Positions 7,390 through 16,083 of a stretch of DNA of 34,343 nt are shown piece after piece; position 1 is the first letter of the stretch; every line of letters begins with the position of its first letter. The position numbers and the translations under genes are program-made. The notes under the pieces are model-generated. The model did no database searches and had not been told where the DNA came from. It saw nothing but the letters and a program-made list of their open reading frames with translations. Source of the DNA: Bacteroidales bacterium (GTDB taxonomy: Bacteria > Bacteroidota > Bacteroidia > Bacteroidales > UBA10428); contig JAFGEO010000012.1 in the NCBI GenBank assembly GCA_016931575.1, positions 1-34,343 on the forward strand, in the 5' to 3' direction.

Positions 7390-10300
7390 ATGAAGTCCCC
7401 TGTCATAAAATATTTCCTTTTATTCTGCCTGCTCCTCAAGGTTGTGACGATGGGTGCCCAACCCCATGGCAAACTACTGATCACCAATTACAGCCAGCGC
7501 GAATTAGGCAGCGGCAGCGGCCAATTCTGGGCAGTAACTAAGGATCATCGGGGTGTCCTGTACGTCGCCGGTGAGGGTAACATCTTTGAATTTGACGGAA
7601 ACAGCTGGCGGGCAATTCCCATTCCGAATCAATCTGCCGTACGATCGCTGGCAGTTGATTCCAAAGGAGTTATCTATGTCGGGGCAGTGGGTGAGATCGG
7701 TTACCTTAAAGCCAATGCAAAAGGAAAGATGGAGTATGTTTCCATGCTTTCAAAGGTACCCAGGAACAAATTGCTCTTTTCCGATGTTTGGAGCACCAAC
7801 ACCATCGGCGATGCAGTATACTTTCAGACTGACAACCGTCTATTTCGCTATCAGGATGATAAAATCAAGGTTTGGAACCTGGAAAAATCCTATCACAGGA
7901 GTTTTGCCATTGAGGAGGAGATTTACCTGAACCAGCAGGGTATCGGGCTATGCAAACTTGACGGGGACTCCCTGAAACTTCTGCCTAATGGCGGGTTCTT
8001 CAGCGAGAATGTGATTTCCTCCATCATTCCTTATCGGGGCAACTACCTCCTGATCGGCACACGCAAAAAAGGCTTGTTCCTTTATAATATGAAAGATCCC
8101 GGCCCGTCAGGCATTCGTCCCTTTCATTCCGAGGCTAATGATTTCATCATTTCTAACCTTTTATACCACGGAATTAACCTGACGGATAACAAAATGGCCT
8201 TCTCAACCCTCACAAACGGTACCATCATAACCGACTTTGATGGCAAGATCCTTAAATACATCAACAAATCAACAGGTTTCATTGACTATACAACCTATTA
8301 CCTGAATCTGCTTGATAATGATGAATTATGGATCACCTCATCCCGGGGGGTTGGATTTTACAACATCAACTCTCCGGTAAGCTACTGGAACGATGAGCTT
8401 GGGCTGAAGGGGATTGTGAACGCCATCATACGGGACCGTGACTATCTCTATGTCGGCACCCATACCGGGCTCTTTTACCAAAACCTGAAGGAATTCAATT
8501 CCCGGAACCGAGCAACCCGGGACATTGCCTCCTCCTTCGGCCTCTATGAAAACCTGAATATGGAAGTCTGGGACATCATCAAGTTTAATCCTACCGGAAA
8601 CCCGAACGATAAAGCCAATGAGCAGATCCTTGCCGGCACGGGCTTAGGCCTCTATGACATCAATAAGAAAAAAACGGTCTATCCCAACATCCGCAACGGG
8701 CAGGTTACCATCTGCCAATCGGTGAAGAATCCTTCAATCCTCTATTTTAATACCCATCCCACATTTTACATCCTTCAGTATCATAAGGGAGTATGGCACA
8801 AAGTATGGGAAAAAAACATCTCCAGCTATATCCTCTCTATCGTTGAGGATGCAAACGGGGATGTTTGGATCGGCACGAGGTACTATGGGATTTTCCGTCT
8901 GAACCTTAAGGATTTCTTCCAGATGAAACCCCGCGATTACACACAGAAACTTAGTGAGGAGGATTTCAATTCCATAACTATGGACCATTTCAACACCCTT
9001 TCAGGACTTCCGAACCTGAATGAGTGTATGGTTTTTATGTATTTGAACCAGCTGGTGGTTTCCTGTCAGGGGCTATATGGCTTCAACGAGGAAAAGCAAC
9101 AATTCGAGAAAAGTGAAATTTTCGGTGAGGAGATCAAATCGTGGAACAAAACCCCCAATGACCTGAAGCCTGATGTTTATGGTAATATCTGGGGACTGGA
9201 GTCGGAAGTTCTTGATAAACAACCCGACGGTACTTTTAAAATCAGCCGGTTGCCCTACCAGATGCTGTGCTCCAGGAATGCCACCCTGGCCTATTACCAT
9301 GATGAGGAAGGTTCCACCTGGATCGGTGGGGAACAAGGTTTATTCCAGTATGACAGCAGGCAGGTCAGGCCCTCTAAAAAGAAAAACTTCCAAGTGTTGA
9401 TCAGGAAAGTCTCCATCGACCGGGATTCCCTCCTCTTTTTCGGAACGAACTTCAGATATGAGAACGAGTATCCCTATACAGCACTCAAGCAGCCTGCTCA
9501 GCTGATCCCGGAACTTTCCGTTCAGAATAAATCGATTATTTTCGAGTTTGCCAGCCCCTACTTCCAGGACGATGCCAGCCCGGAATACAGCTTCTACCTG
9601 GAGGGCTACGATGAAAACTGGTCAGACTGGTCGAATACCCGGAAAAAAGAATACAACAACCTCAGGGAAAATACCTACACCTTTCATGTTAGGGCCAGGA
9701 ATACCGCCGGAGAGGTCAGTGAGGAAAGCTCCTACACCTTTATTATCAATCCGCCCTGGTACAGGACAATCCTGGCCTATATCGCTTATATCCTCCTGGT
9801 GATCCTAACTTTTTATACCGCCATAAAGCTGAATTCAAAACGCTTGCGAAGGTACAACCTGGTCCTTGAAAAAACCGTTAAAGAGCGTACGCAGCAGCTT
9901 GAAGATCAGAAGGAGGAAATCAACAACCAGGCCATGGTCTTGCAAACCCAGAACGAAAAACTGGTACACCAGAAAAACAGGTTGGCAGAAATGTCCAAAG
10001 AGATCATGGAAACCAACAAAAACAAGCTCCGTTTTTTCACCAACATCTCCCATGAGCTCAGAACGCCCCTAACCCTTATCCTGGGCCCTGTCGAGGAATT
10101 ACTGGGCTCCTCCGGGAAAATGCCCGAAAAAGACCGTAAGAATCTTTATACTATTATACACCGGAATGCCAGCCGGCTGCTTACCCTGATCAATCAAATT
10201 CTGGATTTCAGAAAGATGGAGATCGGAAACCAGAAGCTTTCCGCTACGCAGGGAGATATCGTTGAGTTCGTGGAATCCATCGCTGCCTACTTCAATGATA

Positions 10301-11625
10301 TTGCACACAAGAAAAATATCGATTTTATTTTCTCTTCCCGCCTGAAAGAGATCACTACCTGGTATGACCAGGATAAGATTGAGAAGATCCTGTTTAACCT
10401 GCTTTCCAATGCGTTTAAATATACCGGGGACGATGGCAAAATCAGTATCTCCATCGATCTTACCGAGTCGCACAAACTTGAAAACTTCAAAGGCAAGGCA
10501 GTCTCAATCGCTGTTCGGGATAATGGCATTGGAATTGAGGAAGAAAACACTCATAAGATCTTTGACCGGTTCTTCCAGAGCGGTCAGTCCATCAGCTTGG
10601 CGGCCGCAGGCAGCGGTATCGGCCTGAGCATGGCATCAACGCTGGCGGCGCTGCACCACGGAAAAATAGAGCTGGAAAGCAAAATTAATGCCGGCAGCAC
10701 CTTCACCCTGCTTATTCCCTATGGAAAAGACTACCTGAAAGATGACGAGGTGAAAAAAGAAGCACCAAAACAGGAGGCTCCCCGTTTTATCGAGTCAAAG
10801 ATGGCGGAATTTAAATACCTGAATACCTCGAAAGGCAAATCTGCTAAAGAGTTCGCAGCTGATCCCAATAAGAAAACGGTGCTTCTGGTCGAGGATAGTG
10901 AAGATATCCGCTCGTTCATCATGCAAAGCCTCCACGACGATTTTAACTTTATCGAAGCGGAGAATGGTGTCGAAGGGATCGAAATGGCTACCGAACACAT
11001 GCCCGACCTCATCATAACGGATGTGATGATGCCTAAAATGGACGGTTTTGAGTTTTGCTCGAAAATAAAAACCACCCTGGAAACCTCACATATCCCGGTG
11101 ATCGTACTGACATCCAAATCGAATGCCACAGATCAGAAGGCCGGTCTGGAAAAGGGAGCGGATGATTTTATCAGTAAACCTTTCAATATCAACATTCTGA
11201 AAGCCCGCATGCAGAACCTGATCAAATCCAGGGATGACCTGCGTGAACGTTTCCAGAAGGAGCTGGTGATCAAACCTACGGAAGTTGTCCTGGGATCCAC
11301 AGATGAGAAATTTATCCATAAAGCTATCAAACTGGTCGAGGAAAACATGTCAAATCCGGCCTACGACATCGATACCTTCAGCAGGGACATGGCCATGAGC
11401 CAGTCTACTCTTTACCGAAAACTAAAGGCACTGACCGGGCAGTCTACCAACAATTTCATCAAGGACCTGCGCCTGAACCGCGCTGCTACCCTGCTTGCGC
11501 AGAATGAAATTTCCGTCTCGGAAATTGCCACCATGGTTGGCTTCGACGATCCGGCGTATTTCTCAAAGAGCTTTAAGCAAAAGCATAAGCTTTCGCCGAG
11601 CGAGTATTCGAAGAAGAAGGGGTAG
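7390..11625 (+). CDS. Hybrid two-component system sensor/regulator (HTCS)
   Basis: A 1411-residue one-protein signalling system of the type that controls polysaccharide-utilisation loci. Order: signal peptide (1-~24); periplasmic two-component-regulator propeller repeats (about 30-700); Y_Y_Y domain (about 735-795; YSFYLEGYDENWSDWSNTRKKEY); membrane helix (about 793-815; AYIAYILLVILTFYTAI); coiled coil (about 820-875); HisKA with phospho-acceptor His888 (ISHELRTP); HATPase with NLLSNAFKY, DNGIGI and GSGIGLS boxes (about 995-1110); receiver with acidic pair in LVEDSEDI, Asp1211 (ITDVMMPKMDG) and SKPF lysine; AraC-type DNA-binding domain (about 1308-1411; ISVSEIATMVGFDDPAYFSKSFK). All signalling residues are present. 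Family knowledge says a glycan fragment binds the propeller and the AraC domain activates susCD and enzyme genes. The nearest likely target is the DUF1680 operon upstream; targets on the far side of the window are inference. Confidence 0.95.
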   Translation: MKSPVIKYFLLFCLLLKVVTMGAQPHGKLLITNYSQRELGSGSGQFWAVTKDHRGVLYVAGEGNIFEFDGNSWRAIPIPNQSAVRSLAVDSKGVIYVGAVGEIGYLKANAKGKMEYVSMLSKVPRNKLLFSDVWSTNTIGDAVYFQTDNRLFRYQDDKIKVWNLEKSYHRSFAIEEEIYLNQQGIGLCKLDGDSLKLLPNGGFFSENVISSIIPYRGNYLLIGTRKKGLFLYNMKDPGPSGIRPFHSEANDFIISNLLYHGINLTDNKMAFSTLTNGTIITDFDGKILKYINKSTGFIDYTTYYLNLLDNDELWITSSRGVGFYNINSPVSYWNDELGLKGIVNAIIRDRDYLYVGTHTGLFYQNLKEFNSRNRATRDIASSFGLYENLNMEVWDIIKFNPTGNPNDKANEQILAGTGLGLYDINKKKTVYPNIRNGQVTICQSVKNPSILYFNTHPTFYILQYHKGVWHKVWEKNISSYILSIVEDANGDVWIGTRYYGIFRLNLKDFFQMKPRDYTQKLSEEDFNSITMDHFNTLSGLPNLNECMVFMYLNQLVVSCQGLYGFNEEKQQFEKSEIFGEEIKSWNKTPNDLKPDVYGNIWGLESEVLDKQPDGTFKISRLPYQMLCSRNATLAYYHDEEGSTWIGGEQGLFQYDSRQVRPSKKKNFQVLIRKVSIDRDSLLFFGTNFRYENEYPYTALKQPAQLIPELSVQNKSIIFEFASPYFQDDASPEYSFYLEGYDENWSDWSNTRKKEYNNLRENTYTFHVRARNTAGEVSEESSYTFIINPPWYRTILAYIAYILLVILTFYTAIKLNSKRLRRYNLVLEKTVKERTQQLEDQKEEINNQAMVLQTQNEKLVHQKNRLAEMSKEIMETNKNKLRFFTNISHELRTPLTLILGPVEELLGSSGKMPEKDRKNLYTIIHRNASRLLTLINQILDFRKMEIGNQKLSATQGDIVEFVESIAAYFNDIAHKKNIDFIFSSRLKEITTWYDQDKIEKILFNLLSNAFKYTGDDGKISISIDLTESHKLENFKGKAVSIAVRDNGIGIEEENTHKIFDRFFQSGQSISLAAAGSGIGLSMASTLAALHHGKIELESKINAGSTFTLLIPYGKDYLKDDEVKKEAPKQEAPRFIESKMAEFKYLNTSKGKSAKEFAADPNKKTVLLVEDSEDIRSFIMQSLHDDFNFIEAENGVEGIEMATEHMPDLIITDVMMPKMDGFEFCSKIKTTLETSHIPVIVLTSKSNATDQKAGLEKGADDFISKPFNINILKARMQNLIKSRDDLRERFQKELVIKPTEVVLGSTDEKFIHKAIKLVEENMSNPAYDIDTFSRDMAMSQSTLYRKLKALTGQSTNNFIKDLRLNRAATLLAQNEISVSEIATMVGFDDPAYFSKSFKQKHKLSPSEYSKKKG

Positions 11626-12292
11626 GTACATTTTTACGGGCAGGCAAATCCTGAAATCACTGCTCTCCCCTGCATAATGAATGAGAGGGATACTGCTGTT
11701 AAGCTCAGGCATAATCGATAACGCAGAAGCTTGTACATTTAATCAAAGCTGGTAATGCGGTGCATGGAATGCTAACATTCCAATCTGAGTAGAACGTGCA
11801 CCTCCGGAGCATACGCTCTCCATACCCAGGCCTTTGCCCTGGGCTGTGTTCTCTCACCCCTTCAGGGTGAAATAGGGTGCAAATTCAAAGGGCTGCTTCA
11901 TCGAAATGTAGCAGAACGCTCCACAACGGGGCAAGCAGCAAGGGTATAGGACAAGGTCTTTTGAAAGGCAGCAGGAATATGATGAAGGCGCACGCACCGT
12001 CATTCTAAAGATGATGACAGCATCTGCTTCCCGTTGACTGGCATCGGAAGAAGGAATACTTTAACTGACTATTCAAACCTTACTCACTAACGTTCAGGAT
12101 TGGTCTACTTCGAACAGGATGAACTGATATTCCAACCCTGTGAAGGATTTTTCCTGTTGCTGACCATACATTCCTGCACATCGAAACAATGCTCTGAACC
12201 CGGCATGAGGGAATGACGTATTATTGCATATCTCCTGATGCATACTGAAGGATAATAGGATTGGAGATGAATTTCAACGAGTATACCGTCTC
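11626..12292. other. 667-bp gene-free region with REP-like hairpin cluster
   Basis: No credible coding frame was found here. The first half holds four closely spaced hairpins (listed separately). The remainder (about 11900-12290) is unremarkable. It contains the sequence TAACTGAC near 12063, which also occurs upstream of susC, but eight bases are too few to mean much. No clear terminator follows the HTCS stop. The promoter of the CotH gene must lie in the distal part, but I see no convincing TAnnTTTG box close to 12293. Confidence 0.6.
11765..11869. repeat. Cluster of four hairpins, REP/BIME-like intergenic element
   Basis: Four inverted repeats lie within 105 bp: TGGAATG-ctaa-CATTCCA (11765-11782); CTCCGGAG overlapping GAGC-atac-GCTC (11802-11818); CCCAGG-n6-CCCTGGG (11825-11843); CACCC-cttca-GGGTG (11855-11869). 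Paired CCCAGG...CCTGGG and CACCCCTTCAGGGTG stems resemble intergenic repeats that I recall being dispersed through Bacteroidota genomes. The family assignment is from memory and copy number cannot be judged from one window. Confidence 0.55.
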
Positions 12293-15200
12293 ATGGATCG
12301 ACTAGTTTCCAGTTTTGAAAAACGAATAGCCTGGACTTTCCTGCTGTTTGCAATTTTATCACCCCTTAGTGCCCAGATCAGTTCGGAATTCGGGCAAAGC
12401 TACAGCTACCTGAAAGGAAGTGATGCCGCAGGGATTGCAGAAAACTGGGTCATGCCTGACTTTGATGATAGCGGCTGGGCAACCGGCGCAGCACCCTTCC
12501 GCTACGGAGACGGCACAGGGGGCACAGTGCTTGGCGATATGCGTTACACTTACTCCACCGTCTACCTGCGATCGACCTTCACAGCAGAAAACATCGGAAA
12601 TATCAGTAAAATAGGATTTCAGGCCAACTATGACGACGGTTTTATCCTTTGGCTGAACGGGGAGAAGATCATTTCCAGGAATGCCCCCGATATTGCTTCA
12701 TACGATGGTCTGGCGTTTGAAGATCACGAATCGGGGACGGTCGAATCTATCGAAGTGGATTCTTCGGCATTCCGCCTGATCGAAGGGGAAAATACCCTGG
12801 CTATTCAGTGTTTTAATGTGCTGCTTAACAGTTCCGATATGTACTTTGACCTTGCCATCCAGGCCGGTTTATCCCTCCCCGGCTTCCCGGACAGCATACC
12901 GGCAGGATTCAGTCATCCTTCAGGATTCTATGATGAGGCTTTTGACCTGACCTTGACCTCCCCGTCCCCTGCATATCAACTTGTGTACACCCTGGATGGG
13001 AGCAACCCTCAAACATCCGGGACAGCGATCACAGCTGCAGGACCGGTTACCATACCAGTTGATCCGGCTTCTGCATCGGGCAGGCCGGTTACCCCGGCCT
13101 TTATTGTCCGGGCTTCGCTGGTAGCCCCGGATTTTTCACCTTCCCATTCCCTGGTACGAAATTACATTTTCATTGAAGCCCTCAGAAACCAGACCTATCC
13201 CGGTGGTGAATGGCCCTCATCCGGCGTCAACGGCCAGTATATCGACCTTGATATGGATGGCGATGTGCTGAATGACAGTCGCTATACCACGCTGTTGGAC
13301 GATGCCATCCTGCAAATTCCGACAGTTTCAATTGCCACCGACCTGGAAAACCTCTTTGATCCGCAGCGGGGAATTTATGTAAATGCCCGTGAACATGGGG
13401 CTGATTGGGAACGGGAATGTGCCATTGAATACCTTCTGCCGGATGGCAGCGAAGGTTTCCAGGTAAATGCAGGCCTGAGAATCAGGGGAGGAAACAGCCG
13501 TAACAGCTCAAACCCCAAGCATGCTTTCAGGCTCTTTTTCAGGGAGGAGTATGGCGCAGCAAAACTTGAATATGCCCTGTTTGGCAGTGATGGGGCATCA
13601 TCCTATGATAAAATCGACCTGCGCACAGCACAGAACTACTCCTGGAGCATGGACGGCAGCGATCATAATACTTTTGTAAGGGATATTTTTTCCCGCGATG
13701 CCCAGCTCGACATGGAACAGCCCGGAACACGCGGAGATTATGTGCACCTGTTCCTGAATGGCATGTACTGGGGCTTATTCCAAACCGAGGAACGTCCGGA
13801 GGCACGCTATGCCGAATCATACTTCGGGGATGATGAAGAAGATTATGATGTCATAAAAGTCGCTGTTGACAGCTGGCCCTATTTTAATGAGGCCACCGAT
13901 GGGAATATGGAAGCATGGAGCGAATTATGGGAGTTATGTGATGATGGATTCAGCTCGAACGGTGCCTTTTATGCCCTGGAAGGCAAGGATGAGGACGGAA
14001 ATCATGTTACCGGCTCAAAAGTGCTGGTAGATATCGATAACCTGATCGATTACATGCTGGTCATCTTTTATACCGGCAACGTTGATGCACCGGTTTCAGC
14101 GTGGCACAGTAACGATATGCCCAATAACTTTTATGCTATCTACAACCGGAAAGACCCGGGCAAAGGATTCATCTTCCTGGCACATGACTCGGAGCACAGC
14201 ATGTTTGTTGACCCCATTTATGTACACAGTGGCCTCTATGAAAACCGGGTAACCATCGATGATCCTCCTATGTATGCATCGGATATTTACGATTTCCAGC
14301 CACAATGGCTGCATGAGGAACTATGTGGCAATCAGGAATACCGGCAGCGCTTTGCTGACAGGGCATTCAAACACCTGGCTTCCGGCGGGGAACTGGCAGG
14401 CGACGCCTGTGCGGAACGCTTTTCAGAGCGGGCAGCAGAGATCGATATGGCCATTATTGCAGAGTCGGCAAGGTGGGGCGATGCCCAGATTTCCACTCCC
14501 AGGAACAAGGTGGATGACTGGGATCCGGAAATTGAATCTGTTTTGGAGGACTTCATTCCTTACCGCACAGCCATCGTTATCGATCAACTTAAAGACGCAG
14601 GACTTTATACCGACCTCATACCCCCGGTTATCAGGTATTCCGGTACAAGCATCCTGGATGACCTGGTTAGTGTTAACGGGTCTTTCTCCGTCACCCTTGA
14701 AAATCAGAACGACGGGGGAAGCATCTGCTATACCCTGGACGGTCAGGATCCCAGGATCAGTGGAGGTTCTCTCCTCACCACAGCCATGAGCTCGGAAACA
14801 GACCTAAACCTGAGCCTCTCAGGATCGGCAGTAATAACGGCACGAATTAAAGAAGGCAGCAACTGGAGTGCCCTCCGAAGGGTCTCTTTCTCCCTGGTGA
14901 ACGAGGATTACAGTCAGCTGCGCATTACCGAACTTCATTACCACCCTGCTGATGTAGTGGAGGGCACAGATACGACTGGTGGTAAATCCTTTGAATTCCT
15001 TGAACTGAAAAATACAGGCGATCATGCCATCGATATTTCAGGGATCCGCATCGATTCCGCCATTACTTTCAGGGTACCGGAAGGTACGCTGCTCCCACCG
15101 GATCAGTTTTATGTAGTCGGCGCCAAACCTGAAAACTTTTATGAGTACTATGGAAGAACCCCCAGCGGGAACTTCTCAGGGAATTTTAGCAACTCGGGCG

Positions 15201-15682
15201 AGTATGTCCTGCTTTCTGATCCTGACGGCGGGGAAATTATCTCCTTCACATACCATGATGACCATCCTTGGCCTGCAGAAGCCGACGGCGACGGTTACAG
15301 CATGGTTCCCACAGAAATTTTACCCCAGGGGGATCCAAATGAACCCGCATACTGGAGAGCTTCCTATCGTGTAGGGGGATCACCCTTTGCCGATGACCTC
15401 CTGACATCGCTTGAGGAACCCTTCGCTGCTGCAGAGATCAGCGTAAGCTTCTACCCGAACCCAACCACTGACAGGATATTCCTGGAAGTCAAGGGTGCTG
15501 CCGCCGGGGAAACGGTCCGTGTCCGCCTGATAGATACCAAGGGGACCCTGCTTGCAGATGAGAACATACATACAGGCGGAAGCTTCTCACTGGCCGGGAA
15601 GGGAATTGCCCCGGGAATTTATGTCGTGCGGACAGATTTCCTGGGATATACCAGCTATGAAAAAGTGATCTATACCTACTAA
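12293..15682 (+). CDS. Secreted CotH-kinase family protein with lamin-tail and T9SS domains
   Basis: An 1129-residue T9SS cargo protein. Order: signal peptide (1-~28; FLLFAILSPLSAQ); galactose-binding-like beta-sandwich (about 30-195; FDDSGWATGAAPFRYG, GFQANYDDGFILWLNGE); chitobiase/hexosaminidase C-terminal-like domain (about 203-293; YQLVYTLDGSNPQTSG); CotH domain (about 340-765; LRIRGGNSRNSSNPKHAFRLFF, YDKIDLRTAQNYSW, LFLNGMYWGLFQTEERPE, IFLAHDSEHSMF); a second hexosaminidase-C-like domain (about 773-866; ICYTLDGQDPRISGG); lamin-tail domain (about 871-993; LRITELHYHP); T9SS sorting domain (about 1043-1129; VSFYPNPTTDRIFLEV). CotH proteins are atypical protein kinases that phosphorylate spore-coat proteins in Bacillus; for Bacteroidota homologues the role is unknown and extracellular display is the main inference. 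An ATG at 12267 preceded by GGAG is out of frame. The LytTR gene starts 36 bp after the stop. Confidence 0.88.
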   Translation: MDRLVSSFEKRIAWTFLLFAILSPLSAQISSEFGQSYSYLKGSDAAGIAENWVMPDFDDSGWATGAAPFRYGDGTGGTVLGDMRYTYSTVYLRSTFTAENIGNISKIGFQANYDDGFILWLNGEKIISRNAPDIASYDGLAFEDHESGTVESIEVDSSAFRLIEGENTLAIQCFNVLLNSSDMYFDLAIQAGLSLPGFPDSIPAGFSHPSGFYDEAFDLTLTSPSPAYQLVYTLDGSNPQTSGTAITAAGPVTIPVDPASASGRPVTPAFIVRASLVAPDFSPSHSLVRNYIFIEALRNQTYPGGEWPSSGVNGQYIDLDMDGDVLNDSRYTTLLDDAILQIPTVSIATDLENLFDPQRGIYVNAREHGADWERECAIEYLLPDGSEGFQVNAGLRIRGGNSRNSSNPKHAFRLFFREEYGAAKLEYALFGSDGASSYDKIDLRTAQNYSWSMDGSDHNTFVRDIFSRDAQLDMEQPGTRGDYVHLFLNGMYWGLFQTEERPEARYAESYFGDDEEDYDVIKVAVDSWPYFNEATDGNMEAWSELWELCDDGFSSNGAFYALEGKDEDGNHVTGSKVLVDIDNLIDYMLVIFYTGNVDAPVSAWHSNDMPNNFYAIYNRKDPGKGFIFLAHDSEHSMFVDPIYVHSGLYENRVTIDDPPMYASDIYDFQPQWLHEELCGNQEYRQRFADRAFKHLASGGELAGDACAERFSERAAEIDMAIIAESARWGDAQISTPRNKVDDWDPEIESVLEDFIPYRTAIVIDQLKDAGLYTDLIPPVIRYSGTSILDDLVSVNGSFSVTLENQNDGGSICYTLDGQDPRISGGSLLTTAMSSETDLNLSLSGSAVITARIKEGSNWSALRRVSFSLVNEDYSQLRITELHYHPADVVEGTDTTGGKSFEFLELKNTGDHAIDISGIRIDSAITFRVPEGTLLPPDQFYVVGAKPENFYEYYGRTPSGNFSGNFSNSGEYVLLSDPDGGEIISFTYHDDHPWPAEADGDGYSMVPTEILPQGDPNEPAYWRASYRVGGSPFADDLLTSLEEPFAAAEISVSFYPNPTTDRIFLEVKGAAAGETVRVRLIDTKGTLLADENIHTGGSFSLAGKGIAPGIYVVRTDFLGYTSYEKVIYTY

Positions 15683-15718
15683 CAGATTTCAAATACCTAT
15701 CTATTAAATTCACTCGTT

Positions 15719-16078
15719 ATGACTAAGGAACATTTTATCGATACACGTAAGCTGAGAAGGTACAAGGATCTTCTTATCATCGATCATGAAGACAAAATGG
15801 AATACATCCCGATCTCACAGATCGTCTATTGCGAAAGGTCAAAACTCACAACACGGATCCATATGGTGCAGCCTGTCTACCTGGTTGCCAATGCCGACCT
15901 GCAGGAGATTGTTGAGCTCATTGATGACCGTTCCTTTGCCAGGCTGAATAATATGCACTACATTAACAAAAAATATATTGCAAATTACCAGGAGGATAAA
16001 CATCTGATAACCACCATCCTGAACCAGAAAATCCCATATACACCTGCAATCAAGTCTGAACCCCTTAAAACCCGCTAG
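15719..16078 (+). CDS. Standalone LytTR-type DNA-binding protein
   Basis: A 119-residue cytoplasmic protein with no receiver domain or membrane helix. Nearly its whole length fits the LytTR DNA-binding fold: KMEYIPISQIVYCERSKLTTRIHM (first strands), ADLQEIVELIDDRSFARLNNMHYINKKYIANYQ (the conserved helix, F-x-R-x-N/H and I-N-x-x-Y-I pattern), then a short C-terminal strand. LytTR proteins bind spaced direct repeats and commonly act after phosphorylation of a fused receiver; as a one-domain protein this one must be controlled by its level, a partner or a ligand. It sits 36 bp after the CotH gene and 5 bp before the M24 peptidase gene, so it is probably cotranscribed with both. Its targets are unknown; the direct repeats upstream of susC and of the gene at 24427-25431 are candidates only. 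Confidence 0.75.
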   Translation: MTKEHFIDTRKLRRYKDLLIIDHEDKMEYIPISQIVYCERSKLTTRIHMVQPVYLVANADLQEIVELIDDRSFARLNNMHYINKKYIANYQEDKHLITTILNQKIPYTPAIKSEPLKTR

Positions 16079-16083
16079 AAACA

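Noticed and set aside
12062-12081. TAACTGAC match to the susC repeats upstream of the CotH gene
   Set aside because: Only eight bases match and the surrounding block shared by susC and the gene at 25431 is absent.
12267-12292. ATG at 12267 preceded by GGAG as start of the CotH gene
   Set aside because: It is 26 bp before 12293 and therefore out of frame with the CotH protein, which has a good signal peptide from 12293.
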